Assembly: GCA_012729765.1 (NCBI GenBank)
Contig: JAAYCM010000040.1
Span: forward strand, 1-45,804
Direction: 5' to 3'
DNA length: 45,804 bases
Origin: Chloroflexota bacterium
GTDB lineage: Bacteria > Chloroflexota > Anaerolineae > Aggregatilineales > Aggregatilineaceae
Within the stretch, counting starts at the first letter, position 1, and each line of letters starts with the position of its first letter. The notes under the pieces are model-generated. The model saw only the letters and a program-made list of their open reading frames with translations. It ran no database searches and was not told the origin of the DNA. Shown piece by piece: positions 26,608 to 37,369 of this stretch. A program made the translations under genes and the position numbers.

Positions 26608-27509
26608 CCGCTGCGCACCTTCTCCATCGCCGCGACCCACTCCGGCGTCAGCCACAGCCGCCAATACCAGCGCACGATCACCGGCGCGAAACGCTCCGCC
26701 AGAATCCCCAACCGCGCCATGGTCCCGCCCAGGATCACCTCGTTTTCGCCGCGCACCAGGCCGAGCACGGCACGCTCCGCCACATCGTCCGCGCTCTCGA
26801 TCTCAAACCCGTGACGCTCGATAATCTCCTGGGCCTCAGCCGGCACCATATCGGTATCCGTCCAGCCGGGCAGCACCAGCGTCAGGTAGACCCCTGTGCC
26901 CGCCAGCTCGCGGCGCAGCGCGTCGGAAAAACCGGCTACGCCAAACTTGGTGGCGGTATAGGCCGCGAACAGCGGACCTGCCGAGCGACTCAGCCCCGAC
27001 GCGACATTGAGGATGTAGCCGCTGTGCTGGGCCAGCAGGTGCGGCAGCACGAGGCGCGTCAGGTGGAGCGGCGCGCGCAGGTTTACGTCGAGAAGCTGCT
27101 CGATCAGCTCCGGCGGCTGCTGGTGCAGCCAACCGCCATAGGTCCGCCCCGCGTTGTTGACCAGCACATCGATCCGGCCAAACCGCGCCAGCGTTTCGTC
27201 CACCAGATGTTGGAGCTGCGCCTGATCGGTCACATCGGTAGGCACGACCAGCGCGGCAGCGGTGTACGGCTCGATCTCGCGCCGGACAGCTTCCAGCCGG
27301 TCCACACTGCGCGCCGCCAGGACGACGCGTGCCCCGCGCCGTGCAAAGGCGAACGCCAGCGCACGCCCGATCCCGGTCGAGGCGCCGGTGATGATCACGA
27401 CCTTATCATTCAGCACCAGGGACGAGTGGCGTGGGCGCAGGTAGCGCACCAGCCAGTACAGCCCTCCTGCCAGCACCCCACCCCACACCAAGCGCCGTCC
27501 AGCCTGCAT
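26604..27509 (-). CDS. Short-chain dehydrogenase/reductase with N-terminal hydrophobic segment
   Basis: This is a 301-residue NAD(P)-dependent oxidoreductase. The cofactor motif is TGASTGIGRALA, followed by VVLAARSVDRL, then NNAG and the catalytic Ser in NVASGLSRSAG and YTATK (Tyr and Lys). The N-terminus has a hydrophobic stretch (LVWGGVLAGGLYWLVRYLRP) that could anchor the enzyme to the membrane, as seen in DHRS7-like SDRs. The substrate is unknown. I chose an ATG at 27509, two codons inside a GTG alternative, because GGAGAGG precedes it. It lies 15 bases downstream of the methyltransferase gene and is probably cotranscribed with it. Confidence 0.86.
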   Translation of the reverse strand: MQAGRRLVWGGVLAGGLYWLVRYLRPRHSSLVLNDKVVIITGASTGIGRALAFAFARRGARVVLAARSVDRLEAVRREIEPYTAAALVVPTDVTDQAQLQHLVDETLARFGRIDVLVNNAGRTYGGWLHQQPPELIEQLLDVNLRAPLHLTRLVLPHLLAQHSGYILNVASGLSRSAGPLFAAYTATKFGVAGFSDALRRELAGTGVYLTLVLPGWTDTDMVPAEAQEIIERHGFEIESADDVAERAVLGLVRGENEVILGGTMARLGILAERFAPVIVRWYWRLWLTPEWVAAMEKVRSG

Positions 27510-27524
27510 CTCCACCTCTCCCTG

Positions 27525-28298
27525 CTACACGTCCTGCACTTTGCGCGCAATCATGATCTGGTTGACGCCCAGCGTCAGCGGCGTGAACGTCGTCCGCGTA
27601 ACCACCTGAGCCAGCGCGGGCAGCCCCAGCACACCGAACTGTACGATCTTGGGCACCAGTGGGAAGTACGGCACATCCCACAGCCCATCACCAAAATGAC
27701 GCAGCACCTCAAAGCCGCTCGCTTCGGCCCATTTGCGCCACTGCGCCGGCGGCTGGACGTTGATATGCGTCGGGTCCTTGCCGATCGCGTCGGTGCGCGG
27801 GTCCTTGAAGCGGCGCAGGCTGTAGCCGGGATTGGGTGTTGCGAACAGGAACAGGCCACCGGCGCACAGAATCCGGTTGACCTGCCGGATCGTATCGGCG
27901 GGATCGGGCAGGTGCTCGACCAGGTGCAGCGCCACAACCACGCTGAACTCGCCATCCCCAAAGCGCGACAGGTCGTCAGCGCTCATGACGATCCCCTCAG
28001 CGCGGGGCGCGCTCTGCCGCATCTGCTCGATGCTGTACTCGGCCAGGTCGATCCCCACGCATGCGAAATCGTCTTGCAGCAGGCCGAGCAGGTGCCCCAG
28101 TCCACAGCCCAACTCCAGCAGCCGGCCCCTGCCCGGCGGCGCATAACGCCGGACCAGTGCGGCATAGTAGCGGCGCGCAAACCAGTACATGCTGAAGCGG
28201 CCCAGCGGGCGGTCGGCGTAGTTATAGCTCTTGAAATACTGCTCGCCGTATTCGTCCAACGGGACCTGCGGCGGTGTCATGCTCGAATGGTCGGCCAT
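27525..28298 (-). CDS. Class I SAM-dependent methyltransferase
   Basis: This is a 257-residue cytoplasmic methyltransferase of the Methyltransf_11/UbiE-like type. The SAM-binding motif I is LLELGCGLGH, the acidic motif ending strand two is CVGIDLAEYS, and motif post-I includes VVVALHLVEHLPDP. This order matches class I enzymes acting on lipids, quinones or small molecules. The acceptor is unknown. The start is the ATG at 28298; an in-frame upstream TTG also exists. Its promoter at 28375-28403 overlaps the terminator of the nuo operon. The adjacent SDR may share its pathway. Confidence 0.86.
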   Translation of the reverse strand: MADHSSMTPPQVPLDEYGEQYFKSYNYADRPLGRFSMYWFARRYYAALVRRYAPPGRGRLLELGCGLGHLLGLLQDDFACVGIDLAEYSIEQMRQSAPRAEGIVMSADDLSRFGDGEFSVVVALHLVEHLPDPADTIRQVNRILCAGGLFLFATPNPGYSLRRFKDPRTDAIGKDPTHINVQPPAQWRKWAEASGFEVLRHFGDGLWDVPYFPLVPKIVQFGVLGLPALAQVVTRTTFTPLTLGVNQIMIARKVQDV

Positions 28299-28374
28299 GA
28301 AAAATTCTCGCTTCAATCGCGTTCGGCTTCAGAATCAATACACGCTCGGCAGAGTTTCCCTCACTCTAATCAGA

Positions 28375-28403
28375 ATTGTAGTGTGCTGCCGGGGTCGGGG
28401 CAA
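28375..28403 (-). promoter_or_regulatory. Promoter of the methyltransferase/SDR unit
   Basis: On the minus strand, TTGCCC (28398-28403) and TACAAT (28375-28380) are exactly 17 bases apart. The -35 box overlaps the T tract of the upstream nuo terminator, so reading from the nuo operon could interfere with it. Confidence 0.6.
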
Positions 28404-28431
28404 AATATGAGGCAGCGCGCGGCTGCCTCAT
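28402..28431 (-). terminator. Terminator of the nuo operon
   Basis: ATGAGGCAGC (28407-28416) and GCTGCCTCAT (28422-28431) form a perfect 10-bp stem with a 5-base loop. On the minus strand a short ATTTTG tract follows. It lies about 30 bases after nuoN. Confidence 0.75.
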
Positions 28432-28462
28432 AGACCGTAATCCTGACAGGTGCGCGCCGGGA

Positions 28463-29980
28463 TCACCCGCCGCCGAAGGCCAGCGACACCTCGCGCGCCA
28501 TATCTGAGAGCAGATAGGGCAGCACGCCGAACAGCAGCGTACCCAGGGCCGAGATTCCAATGGCCCACGCCAGCGTCCGGGGCATACTCGCTTCGCCCTC
28601 GCCCTCTTCGAAGTACATCAGCCACACGACGCGCAGATAGTAGAACGCGGAGATCAGGCTGGTGATCACGCCGATGATCGCCAGCGGCGTCAGCCCGGCA
28701 GCCACCGCCACCTGGAACACGAACCACTTACCGATAAACCCGGCGGTCAGGGGAATGCCGACCAGGCTGAGCATGAAGACCGTCATTGCCAGGGCCAACA
28801 TCGGGTGGGTTTTGCCCAGCCCGCGTACCCTTCCCAACCCGGTATGCGTGGGATCGTTCCCTTCGACTGCGATCACGACGGCGAATGCACCGAAATTGGT
28901 GAACACATAGGCCATCAGGTAGATCAGCGCGGCCCGTGCGGCGTCATCGCCATACCCGGCCCTGCCGCCTGCCGCCAGCGCGATCAGGATGTAGCCAGCG
29001 TGCGCGATGCTCGAATAGGCCAGCAGGCGCTTGAGATCGCTCTGCACGATTGCGATGATATTCCCCAGGATCATCGTCAGCGCGGCCAGAATCCAGACGG
29101 TGTCCTGCCACGCGGCGACTTCGGCTCCATCCAGGACAAAGTTAGGCATCCCCGCCACGAGCACGCGCAGCAGCCCGGCAAACCCGCCGATTTTCGCCGC
29201 CACGCTCATGTAAGCGACGACCGAGGTTGGCGCGCCCTGGTACACATCGGGGGTCCACATATGGAACGGCACCGCCGCCACCTTGAAGCCCAGGCCCACC
29301 AGCACCATACTGCCACCGGCCATCAGCAGATAGCGCGCCGAGGTTTCCTGGCCCGCGAGCGCGTCGATCGTCTGCCAGATGGCTTGCAGATTGGTCGTGC
29401 CGGTCGCGCCGTAGATCAGCGCGATACCATATACCAGGAAGCTCGACGAGAAAGCGCCGAGCAGAAAATACTTCATCGCGCTTTCTTCCGACGCTGCCGA
29501 TCCGCGCCGGAATCCGCTGAGGATGTAGAGCGGGATCGAGAGCAGTTCCAACGAAATGAACACCACGACCAGATCGCCCGCCGCGCCCATGAACATCACG
29601 CCAACGGTCGTCAGCAGCAGCAGCGAGTAATACTCGCCGCGCTGAAGCGCGGACCGCTCCAGGTAGTTGGGGGCGACCATCACGCCCAGCAGGGCCGTGA
29701 TCAGAACGGCGGCGTTCACCATATTGGAGAACTCGTCCGCCACAAATGTCCCTTCGAACGCGAGCGGGCCGTCGCCATATTCGACCAGGTCGAACAGCGG
29801 CAGCACCGCCAGCACCAGCGTCACGCCGAGCGCGATCGCCGCCAGCAGCGCCGTCAGGTGCTTTCGCTCGGTCGGGATAAACAGATCGACCAGCAGCAGG
29901 ATACACGTGCTCAGCGCCAGCACCATGACCGGCAGTGTCGCCATGATGTTGTAATCGGCCAGATTCGGAACTTCAAACAT
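28463..29980 (-). CDS. nuoN: NADH-quinone oxidoreductase subunit N
   Basis: This is a 505-residue antiporter-like membrane subunit of complex I, one of three homologous proton-channel subunits in the membrane arm, with about 14 helices. The key glutamate is E145 in VFISLELLSIPLYILSGF. MKYFLLGAFSSSFLVYG and PFHMWTPDVYQGAPTS carry the other family signatures, with conserved Lys residues in the TM7/TM8 region. The length is normal. It is the last gene of the operon, 13 bases after nuoM, followed by a clear hairpin. It should act in the cytoplasmic membrane, translocating protons as quinone is reduced. Confidence 0.97.
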   Translation of the reverse strand: MFEVPNLADYNIMATLPVMVLALSTCILLLVDLFIPTERKHLTALLAAIALGVTLVLAVLPLFDLVEYGDGPLAFEGTFVADEFSNMVNAAVLITALLGVMVAPNYLERSALQRGEYYSLLLLTTVGVMFMGAAGDLVVVFISLELLSIPLYILSGFRRGSAASEESAMKYFLLGAFSSSFLVYGIALIYGATGTTNLQAIWQTIDALAGQETSARYLLMAGGSMVLVGLGFKVAAVPFHMWTPDVYQGAPTSVVAYMSVAAKIGGFAGLLRVLVAGMPNFVLDGAEVAAWQDTVWILAALTMILGNIIAIVQSDLKRLLAYSSIAHAGYILIALAAGGRAGYGDDAARAALIYLMAYVFTNFGAFAVVIAVEGNDPTHTGLGRVRGLGKTHPMLALAMTVFMLSLVGIPLTAGFIGKWFVFQVAVAAGLTPLAIIGVITSLISAFYYLRVVWLMYFEEGEGEASMPRTLAWAIGISALGTLLFGVLPYLLSDMAREVSLAFGGG

Positions 29981-29993
29981 GGACCTTCACCGC

Positions 29994-31517
29994 CTATCGT
30001 CCAGCCGTCGCGACGACCGAACCGCTGACCTGCTCCACCAGTTGGCTAACCGAGTTATCCATGAAATCGAAGAAATACCCGGCCTGCAGCCCGATCGCGA
30101 ACACCATGATCAGGATCGGGATCAGTGCCCACAGCTCTTGCCAATGCAGGTCCGGCAGGCGGCGGTTTTCTTCCTTGTCCAGCGCGCCCATATAGACCGT
30201 GTTGAACATATAGAGCATATAGACCGCCGCCAGGATGATGCCGAGCGACGCGAAAACGGTAAACCAGATGCTCAACACATCCGAGCCAGCCGAGCCGACC
30301 AGGATCGTAAACTCACCAACGAACCCATTCAGGCCCGGCAGCCCCATACTGGAGAGCACGATCACCAGGCTGATCCCACTGAAGAGCGGCATCGCCGCCC
30401 AGATTCCGCCAAACGCGCTCATCAGCTTGGTGTGGCGGCGCTCATACAGCATCCCGACCAGCAGGAACAGCCCGCCCGTGCTGATGCCGTGATTGACCAT
30501 TTGCAGGATGCCGCCCTGGATACCCGCCGAGTTGAGGGCGAAGATACCGAGCATGACGAAGCCCAGGTGGCTGATCGACGAGTAGGCGACCAGCTTCTTG
30601 ACATCCTTCTGCCCATAGCTGACCCACGCCCCGTAGATGATGCCGATCACCGCCAGCACCGCGATATACGGCGCAAAGTCGCGGCTCGCTTCGGGGAACA
30701 TCGGCAGGTTGAAGCGCACAAAGCCGTAGGTCCCCATCTTCAGCAGCACGCCCGCCAGAATGACCGAGCCGGCGGTCGGGGCCTGGACGTGGGCGTCCGG
30801 CAGCCACGAGTGCAGCGGCCACATCGGGACCTTGATTGCAAACGCGATGGCAAAGCCCAGGAACAGCAGCCGCTCGGTGGAGACGTCAAACGACAGCTCG
30901 CCGCTCTGAATCTGCGCGATGATGTCCGGCACGGCAAAGGTTCCGGCCTCGTTGCCCAGCCACAGGATGGCGACCAGCATCAGCAGGCTGCCGGCCATCG
31001 TATAGAGGAAAAACTTGATCGCGGCATAAATGCGATCTTCCGACCCCCAGATGCCGATCAGGAAGTACATCGGCACCAGCGTTACTTCCCAGAAGACGTA
31101 GAACAGGAAGAGGTCCTGGGCGATGAACACGCCGATCATGGCCCATTCCATCAGCAGCAGGAGCGCGTAGTACAGCCGGGGCCGCTCTTTGATCGAGGTA
31201 AACGAGAACAGGATCGCCAGGGGCATGATAAACGTGGACAGCAGCACCAGCCAGATACTGATCCCGTCCACCCCCACAAAGTAGCGGATGGTGAACGATC
31301 CGGCGCTGATCCACTCCCAGTCGGTGACCATTTGCAGCCCGGCCTGGTTGGAATCAAAGTTGCGCAGCAGCAGCAGCGATGCCCCGAAGGTGATGATCGA
31401 GACGGTCAACGTCAGCCAGCGAATGGTCTGATCGGTCAGCGAGCGCACGAAGACGAGCGGAAAGAAGCCCACCAACGGCAGCATCAGAACCACAGTGACC
31501 AGCGAAATATCTTCCAT
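29994..31517 (-). CDS. nuoM: NADH-quinone oxidoreductase subunit M
   Basis: This is a 507-residue proton-pumping membrane subunit of complex I. The essential glutamate is E144 in FYVFWEVTLVPMYFLIGIWG, at the same number as in E. coli. The channel lysine is in AFAIKVPMWPLHSWLPDAH (K229), and further signatures include AYSSISHLGFVMLGIF. The length and roughly 14-helix pattern are standard. The gene starts 21 bases after nuoL and ends 13 bases before nuoN. Confidence 0.97.
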   Translation of the reverse strand: MEDISLVTVVLMLPLVGFFPLVFVRSLTDQTIRWLTLTVSIITFGASLLLLRNFDSNQAGLQMVTDWEWISAGSFTIRYFVGVDGISIWLVLLSTFIMPLAILFSFTSIKERPRLYYALLLLMEWAMIGVFIAQDLFLFYVFWEVTLVPMYFLIGIWGSEDRIYAAIKFFLYTMAGSLLMLVAILWLGNEAGTFAVPDIIAQIQSGELSFDVSTERLLFLGFAIAFAIKVPMWPLHSWLPDAHVQAPTAGSVILAGVLLKMGTYGFVRFNLPMFPEASRDFAPYIAVLAVIGIIYGAWVSYGQKDVKKLVAYSSISHLGFVMLGIFALNSAGIQGGILQMVNHGISTGGLFLLVGMLYERRHTKLMSAFGGIWAAMPLFSGISLVIVLSSMGLPGLNGFVGEFTILVGSAGSDVLSIWFTVFASLGIILAAVYMLYMFNTVYMGALDKEENRRLPDLHWQELWALIPILIMVFAIGLQAGYFFDFMDNSVSQLVEQVSGSVVATAGR

Positions 31518-31538
31518 AGTGTTTTTGGTCCTTGTGTG

Positions 31539-33863
<2,325 letters not shown>

Positions 33864-33919
33864 GACTACGAGTCCATGCGTTAGTGGCCGCGTGGGCCAA
33901 CCAGAGAGTGTTGAAGCGC

Positions 33920-34234
33920 TCAGTCCTTAAACATATGCAGGGTGTCGATGTCGATGCTCTGCCGGGTGCGGAAGATCGTCACGATCAGGGCCAGGCCAAC
34001 CGCCACCTCAGCCGCCGCAACGGTCATGACGAAAAAGACCACCAATTGACCGTCGCCATTCCCCCACTGCCGCGCGAAGGCCGCCAGCGCAAGATTGGCC
34101 GCGTTCAACATCAGCTCGATCGACATGAAAATCAGAATCGCGTTACGGCGCAGCAAGACGCCCATCGCCCCCAGCACAAACAGAATAGCGCTCAGCAGCA
34201 CATACAGCTCAATCGCGACTTCGGGTGTCCCCAT
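33920..34234 (-). CDS. nuoK: NADH-quinone oxidoreductase subunit K
   Basis: This is a 104-residue, three-helix membrane subunit of complex I. Conserved glutamates of the proton path are E40 in [16 protein letters not shown] and E76 in [13 protein letters not shown]. NuoK sits between NuoJ and NuoN in the membrane arm and corresponds to ND4L. The size is standard. It begins nine bases after nuoJ and is followed by a 56-base gap before nuoL. Confidence 0.97.
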   Translation of the reverse strand: MGTPEVAIELYVLLSAILFVLGAMGVLLRRNAILIFMSIELMLNAANLALAAFARQWGNGDGQLVVFFVMTVAAAEVAVGLALIVTIFRTRQSIDIDTLHMFKD

Positions 34235-34243
34235 GTTTGCCCC

Positions 34244-35449
34244 CTATTTGCCTGCCTCGCCGGGCGCCTGCTGCTCGACGGTGGGCGATGGTACATTCGC
34301 CAGCCGCCGCACCAGCCGCTGCCGCTTTTCGCGCGCCTCGTGCGTCAGCACAATCGCGCCGATCATGGCGACCAGCAGCACCAGCGCCACCATCTCGAAC
34401 GGCAGCAGATAGCGGCTAAAGAGCAGCTCTCCGACATGGTGCGGCCCGCCGAACGCCGGATACATCGCGGCGCTGAAGGTGACAATCTCGCTGCGCCACG
34501 AGTTATCGGGCCGCCGCTCGTAGCCAAAGACCCACAGCGCCGCCGTCTGGTCGTCCAGCTCGACATCTTCGTATTCGGCCAGGCGGGTGTTGGAGTCACC
34601 GGCAGGATACACCGCGATGGTATGGGAGCCGGTCTGCAGGTCCACCGCTTCCGACGCCTCGCCATAGCTGAGACCCTCGATCAGCACGCGGCGTTCGCCT
34701 CCGCGTGTGAGACGGGCGACATCGATCGCGGCGCGGTCCGGCAGCGCATTGATCGCCACAAACCGCAGGCCGTCCTCGTCGTCAATCGGCCCCATATCCT
34801 CAGCGGCCACGACCACCAGCGGCTCCTGCATCGTACCGGCCGCCGCGAGCGTCAACACGTCGTCGGTCGTCAGCTCGATCGGCTGCTGGTAGAGCGGCTC
34901 GTCGGCCTCAGGATCGGCCCCGGCAGCGTAGAGCGCGATGGTGTACTGCCCGGCATCCCAGGCGTCGAAGGTTGTGCTCTCGCGGTAGTCGAGGTCCTGC
35001 GCGATCCGTTCGTCGTTCAGATACACGTCGATTCCGTCCGCGGCCCCCGACAGCGCGTTGGCGACCCTCACCTGCGGATCGGCGACGCGCGGAGTCGTCA
35101 ACTCGATGTCGCCCTGGATGATCGCCGTGCTGGCGACCGCCAGAAAAGCCAGCGCGAGAATGACGGCCACTGGCGTCATCCACGAGAAGCGTGGAGTCTG
35201 TTCGGGCTGCACGCGCTCTGCACCGAGCAGCATGATCACGAACAGAAACAGAACCATGATCGCGCCGGTATACACCGTGATCTGGACCAGTGCCAGAAAC
35301 GGCGCGTGCAGCATCAGGAACAGGAACGCGATACACGCAAAGTTGACGATCAGGAACAGTGCGCTGTGGACCGCGTTCTCGCTGATGAGCATCAGCGCGG
35401 CAGCGGCCACCGCCACTGCTGCCACGATAAAGAAAAGCGTAAGTTCCAT
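34244..35449 (-). CDS. nuoJ: NADH-quinone oxidoreductase subunit J with a large DUF4397-like insertion
   Basis: This complex I membrane subunit (ND6 equivalent) is 401 residues, against a normal size of about 165-200. Four helices occur at roughly 4-22, 29-47, 54-76 and 91-111, including VQITVYTGAIMVLFLFVIML, the NuoJ hallmark with its pi-bulge region. The fifth helix is at 348-369 (LPFEMVALVLLVAMIGAIVL), also canonical. Between helices four and five lies an insert of about 220 residues (around 113-330) with two related beta repeats. The first is VRVANALSGAADGIDVYLND, continuing to about residue 215. The second is LRFVAINALPDRAAIDVARL, continuing through GLSYGEASEAVDLQTGSHT to about 312. These match the DUF4397 pattern of secreted proteins. 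NuoJ topology puts this loop on the outer face. Confidence 0.95.
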   Translation of the reverse strand: MELTLFFIVAAVAVAAAALMLISENAVHSALFLIVNFACIAFLFLMLHAPFLALVQITVYTGAIMVLFLFVIMLLGAERVQPEQTPRFSWMTPVAVILALAFLAVASTAIIQGDIELTTPRVADPQVRVANALSGAADGIDVYLNDERIAQDLDYRESTTFDAWDAGQYTIALYAAGADPEADEPLYQQPIELTTDDVLTLAAAGTMQEPLVVVAAEDMGPIDDEDGLRFVAINALPDRAAIDVARLTRGGERRVLIEGLSYGEASEAVDLQTGSHTIAVYPAGDSNTRLAEYEDVELDDQTAALWVFGYERRPDNSWRSEIVTFSAAMYPAFGGPHHVGELLFSRYLLPFEMVALVLLVAMIGAIVLTHEAREKRQRLVRRLANVPSPTVEQQAPGEAGK

Positions 35450-35560
35450 CTGAGGTGCCGTCCTAGTAGGTACGACCGGCTAAACCAGCAGTATCGGATG
35501 CAGTGTCGCATCAGTCGATCAGACAGCCGCTCGCGCGGGCCGCCTGCCAGCGAGCGCCCG

Positions 35561-36055
35561 TCAGTCCGGGTCTTTCATCTCCGGGATCGAGCGTGTAAAT
35601 TTGCCCGGCTCCGTCACCTGGGGCGTATCCTGCCCGCCCGGCGGAACCGGATCGATCAGCATATCCTTGGTATAGACCGCATCGACCCGGTCATTGAAGC
35701 TGAGCCGGTACTCGTGCTCCAGCACAATCGCTTCGGTCGGGCACGCATCCTCGCAGTAGCCGCAGAAGATGCAGCGGATCATGTTGATCTCGTAGGTCCT
35801 GGCATAGCGCTCGCCGGGGCTGTAGCGCGCCTCGTCCGAATTCTCGGCGGCTTCCACCCAGATCGCGTCCGCCGGGCAGGCCGCCGCACACAACGAGCAG
35901 CCGATGCATTTCTCCAGACCGTTATCGTAGCGCTTGAGCGCGTGCCGCCCCTTGAAGCGCTCGCGTACCGGGCGTTCTTCTTCAGGAAACTGGATCGTGA
36001 CCGGCTCTTCGAAAACATGCTTGATTGTGGTCGCAAAGCCACGTATAAGATTCAT
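35561..36055 (-). CDS. nuoI: NADH-quinone oxidoreductase subunit I
   Basis: This is a 164-residue peripheral-arm subunit with two [4Fe-4S] clusters (N6a and N6b) that pass electrons toward NuoB. The two motifs are CIGCSLCAAACP and CIFCGYCEDACP, each with four cysteines. The N-terminal amphipathic segment (LIRGFATTIKHVF) associates with NuoH at the membrane. The C-terminal extension past the second motif is typical of non-proteobacterial NuoI. It lies downstream of nuoH with a 29-base gap. A 111-base gap to nuoJ follows and contains nothing I can identify. Confidence 0.97.
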   Translation of the reverse strand: MNLIRGFATTIKHVFEEPVTIQFPEEERPVRERFKGRHALKRYDNGLEKCIGCSLCAAACPADAIWVEAAENSDEARYSPGERYARTYEINMIRCIFCGYCEDACPTEAIVLEHEYRLSFNDRVDAVYTKDMLIDPVPPGGQDTPQVTEPGKFTRSIPEMKDPD

Positions 36056-36084
36056 GCGCTAATCACCTGATCTCACTTAGACTG

Positions 36085-37368
36085 CTAATCCGTTCCATCC
36101 CGCTCAGATTCAGCGGTCGGCACATCGCGACGACGCAGCGCCGCCGAGGCCAGACCGCCCGACATTGACACCATCTCGACCCGGCGACCCGAATCGGTAT
36201 CCGGCTGACCGGCGCGCTGGGTAAAATAGAACAGGCCCGCCACGAACACGACAACCGCGATGATCGAGTATACGGTGTAAGGCGTGTTGCCCAGCTCTTC
36301 CTGGATCACCACGCCAACCGCCGACCAGACCACCGCCAGCAGCGCCAGCGGCAGCATCACCTTCCAACCGAAGGTCATCAGCCGGTCATAGCGGATGCGG
36401 GGCAGCGTGCCGCGCACCCAGATCATGACCATCAGCAGGAGAACCACCTTGATTGCGTAGACGATCGGGCCGAGGATTGGCGCCTCGTCCACCAGGAAGA
36501 AGTGATAGCCGCCAAAGTACAGCGCCGTCGCCACCATGCTGACGATCACCATGCCGATATATTCGGCCATATAAAACAGGGCGAACTTCATCCCGCTGTA
36601 CTCGGTATGATAACCGGCGGTCAGCTCTTGCTCGGCTTCCGGCAGGTCGAAGGGCGCCCGGTTGACCTCGGCCAGCAGCGCCACGGCCAGCAGCACGGCC
36701 CCCAGCGGATTCTGGAACACGTACCAGCTCAGGATCGGTATATCGCTCTGGGCATCGATGATGTCGCCCACGCTCATCGACCCAGCCAGCATCACCGCGA
36801 TAACCAGCGACAGGCCCATGCTCAGCTCATAGCTGATCATCTGCGCCGATGCGCGCAGCCCACCGAGCATGGCATACTTGTTGTTGCTAGCCCAACCGGC
36901 CAGCACCACGCCGTAAACCCCGACGCTGGTGATACCCAGCACCCACAGCACGCCGACGTTTACATCCACCAACCCCTGCGACAGGTGATACCACTTGCCG
37001 TCGAACCAGGGCACCGTGATATCCGGCCCCAGGGGGATCGCCGCCGCCACCAGCAGCACCGGCACCACTTTGATCACCGGCGCGAGCCAGAACACCACCC
37101 GGTCGGCTGCCGTCGGGGTGATGTCTTCCTTGAAGATCAGCTTGATTCCGTCGGCGACCGGCTGAAGCAGGCCATAAGGCCCGGCCCGGTTCGGCCCCAC
37201 GCGCTGCTGGATCGCCGCCAGGAACTTGCGCTCCAGGAGCGTGGTATAGGCAAACGTCGTCAGCAGCACGAAGAACAGAATCACGCTGGTTCCAATCGAA
37301 TGGATCACCGCGCAGGTTGTGTTGGCCGAGCACTCGACGATTACGCTCGTTTCGCTGGGTCCAAACAT
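36085..37368 (-). CDS. nuoH: NADH-quinone oxidoreductase subunit H
   Basis: This is a 427-residue membrane subunit (ND1 equivalent) that forms the quinone entry channel at the junction of the two arms. LLERKFLAAIQQRVGPNRAG and QPVADGIKLIFKEDITP are the diagnostic loop motifs, and FDLPEAEQELTAGYHTEYSG is the acidic E-channel loop. I chose the ATG at 37368; a TTG four codons upstream would overlap nuoG further. The C-terminus extends about 60 residues beyond the last canonical helix, partly hydrophobic (VYSIIAVVVFVAGLFYF) and then polar. The gene follows nuoG directly. Confidence 0.96.
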   Translation of the reverse strand: MFGPSETSVIVECSANTTCAVIHSIGTSVILFFVLLTTFAYTTLLERKFLAAIQQRVGPNRAGPYGLLQPVADGIKLIFKEDITPTAADRVVFWLAPVIKVVPVLLVAAAIPLGPDITVPWFDGKWYHLSQGLVDVNVGVLWVLGITSVGVYGVVLAGWASNNKYAMLGGLRASAQMISYELSMGLSLVIAVMLAGSMSVGDIIDAQSDIPILSWYVFQNPLGAVLLAVALLAEVNRAPFDLPEAEQELTAGYHTEYSGMKFALFYMAEYIGMVIVSMVATALYFGGYHFFLVDEAPILGPIVYAIKVVLLLMVMIWVRGTLPRIRYDRLMTFGWKVMLPLALLAVVWSAVGVVIQEELGNTPYTVYSIIAVVVFVAGLFYFTQRAGQPDTDSGRRVEMVSMSGGLASAALRRRDVPTAESERDGTD

Positions 37369-37369
37369 G

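Noticed and set aside
33884..36070. A 728-codon plus-strand frame opposite nuoK, nuoJ and nuoI
   Set aside because: Same composition artefact; the opposite strand encodes clear complex I subunits with intact cofactor motifs.
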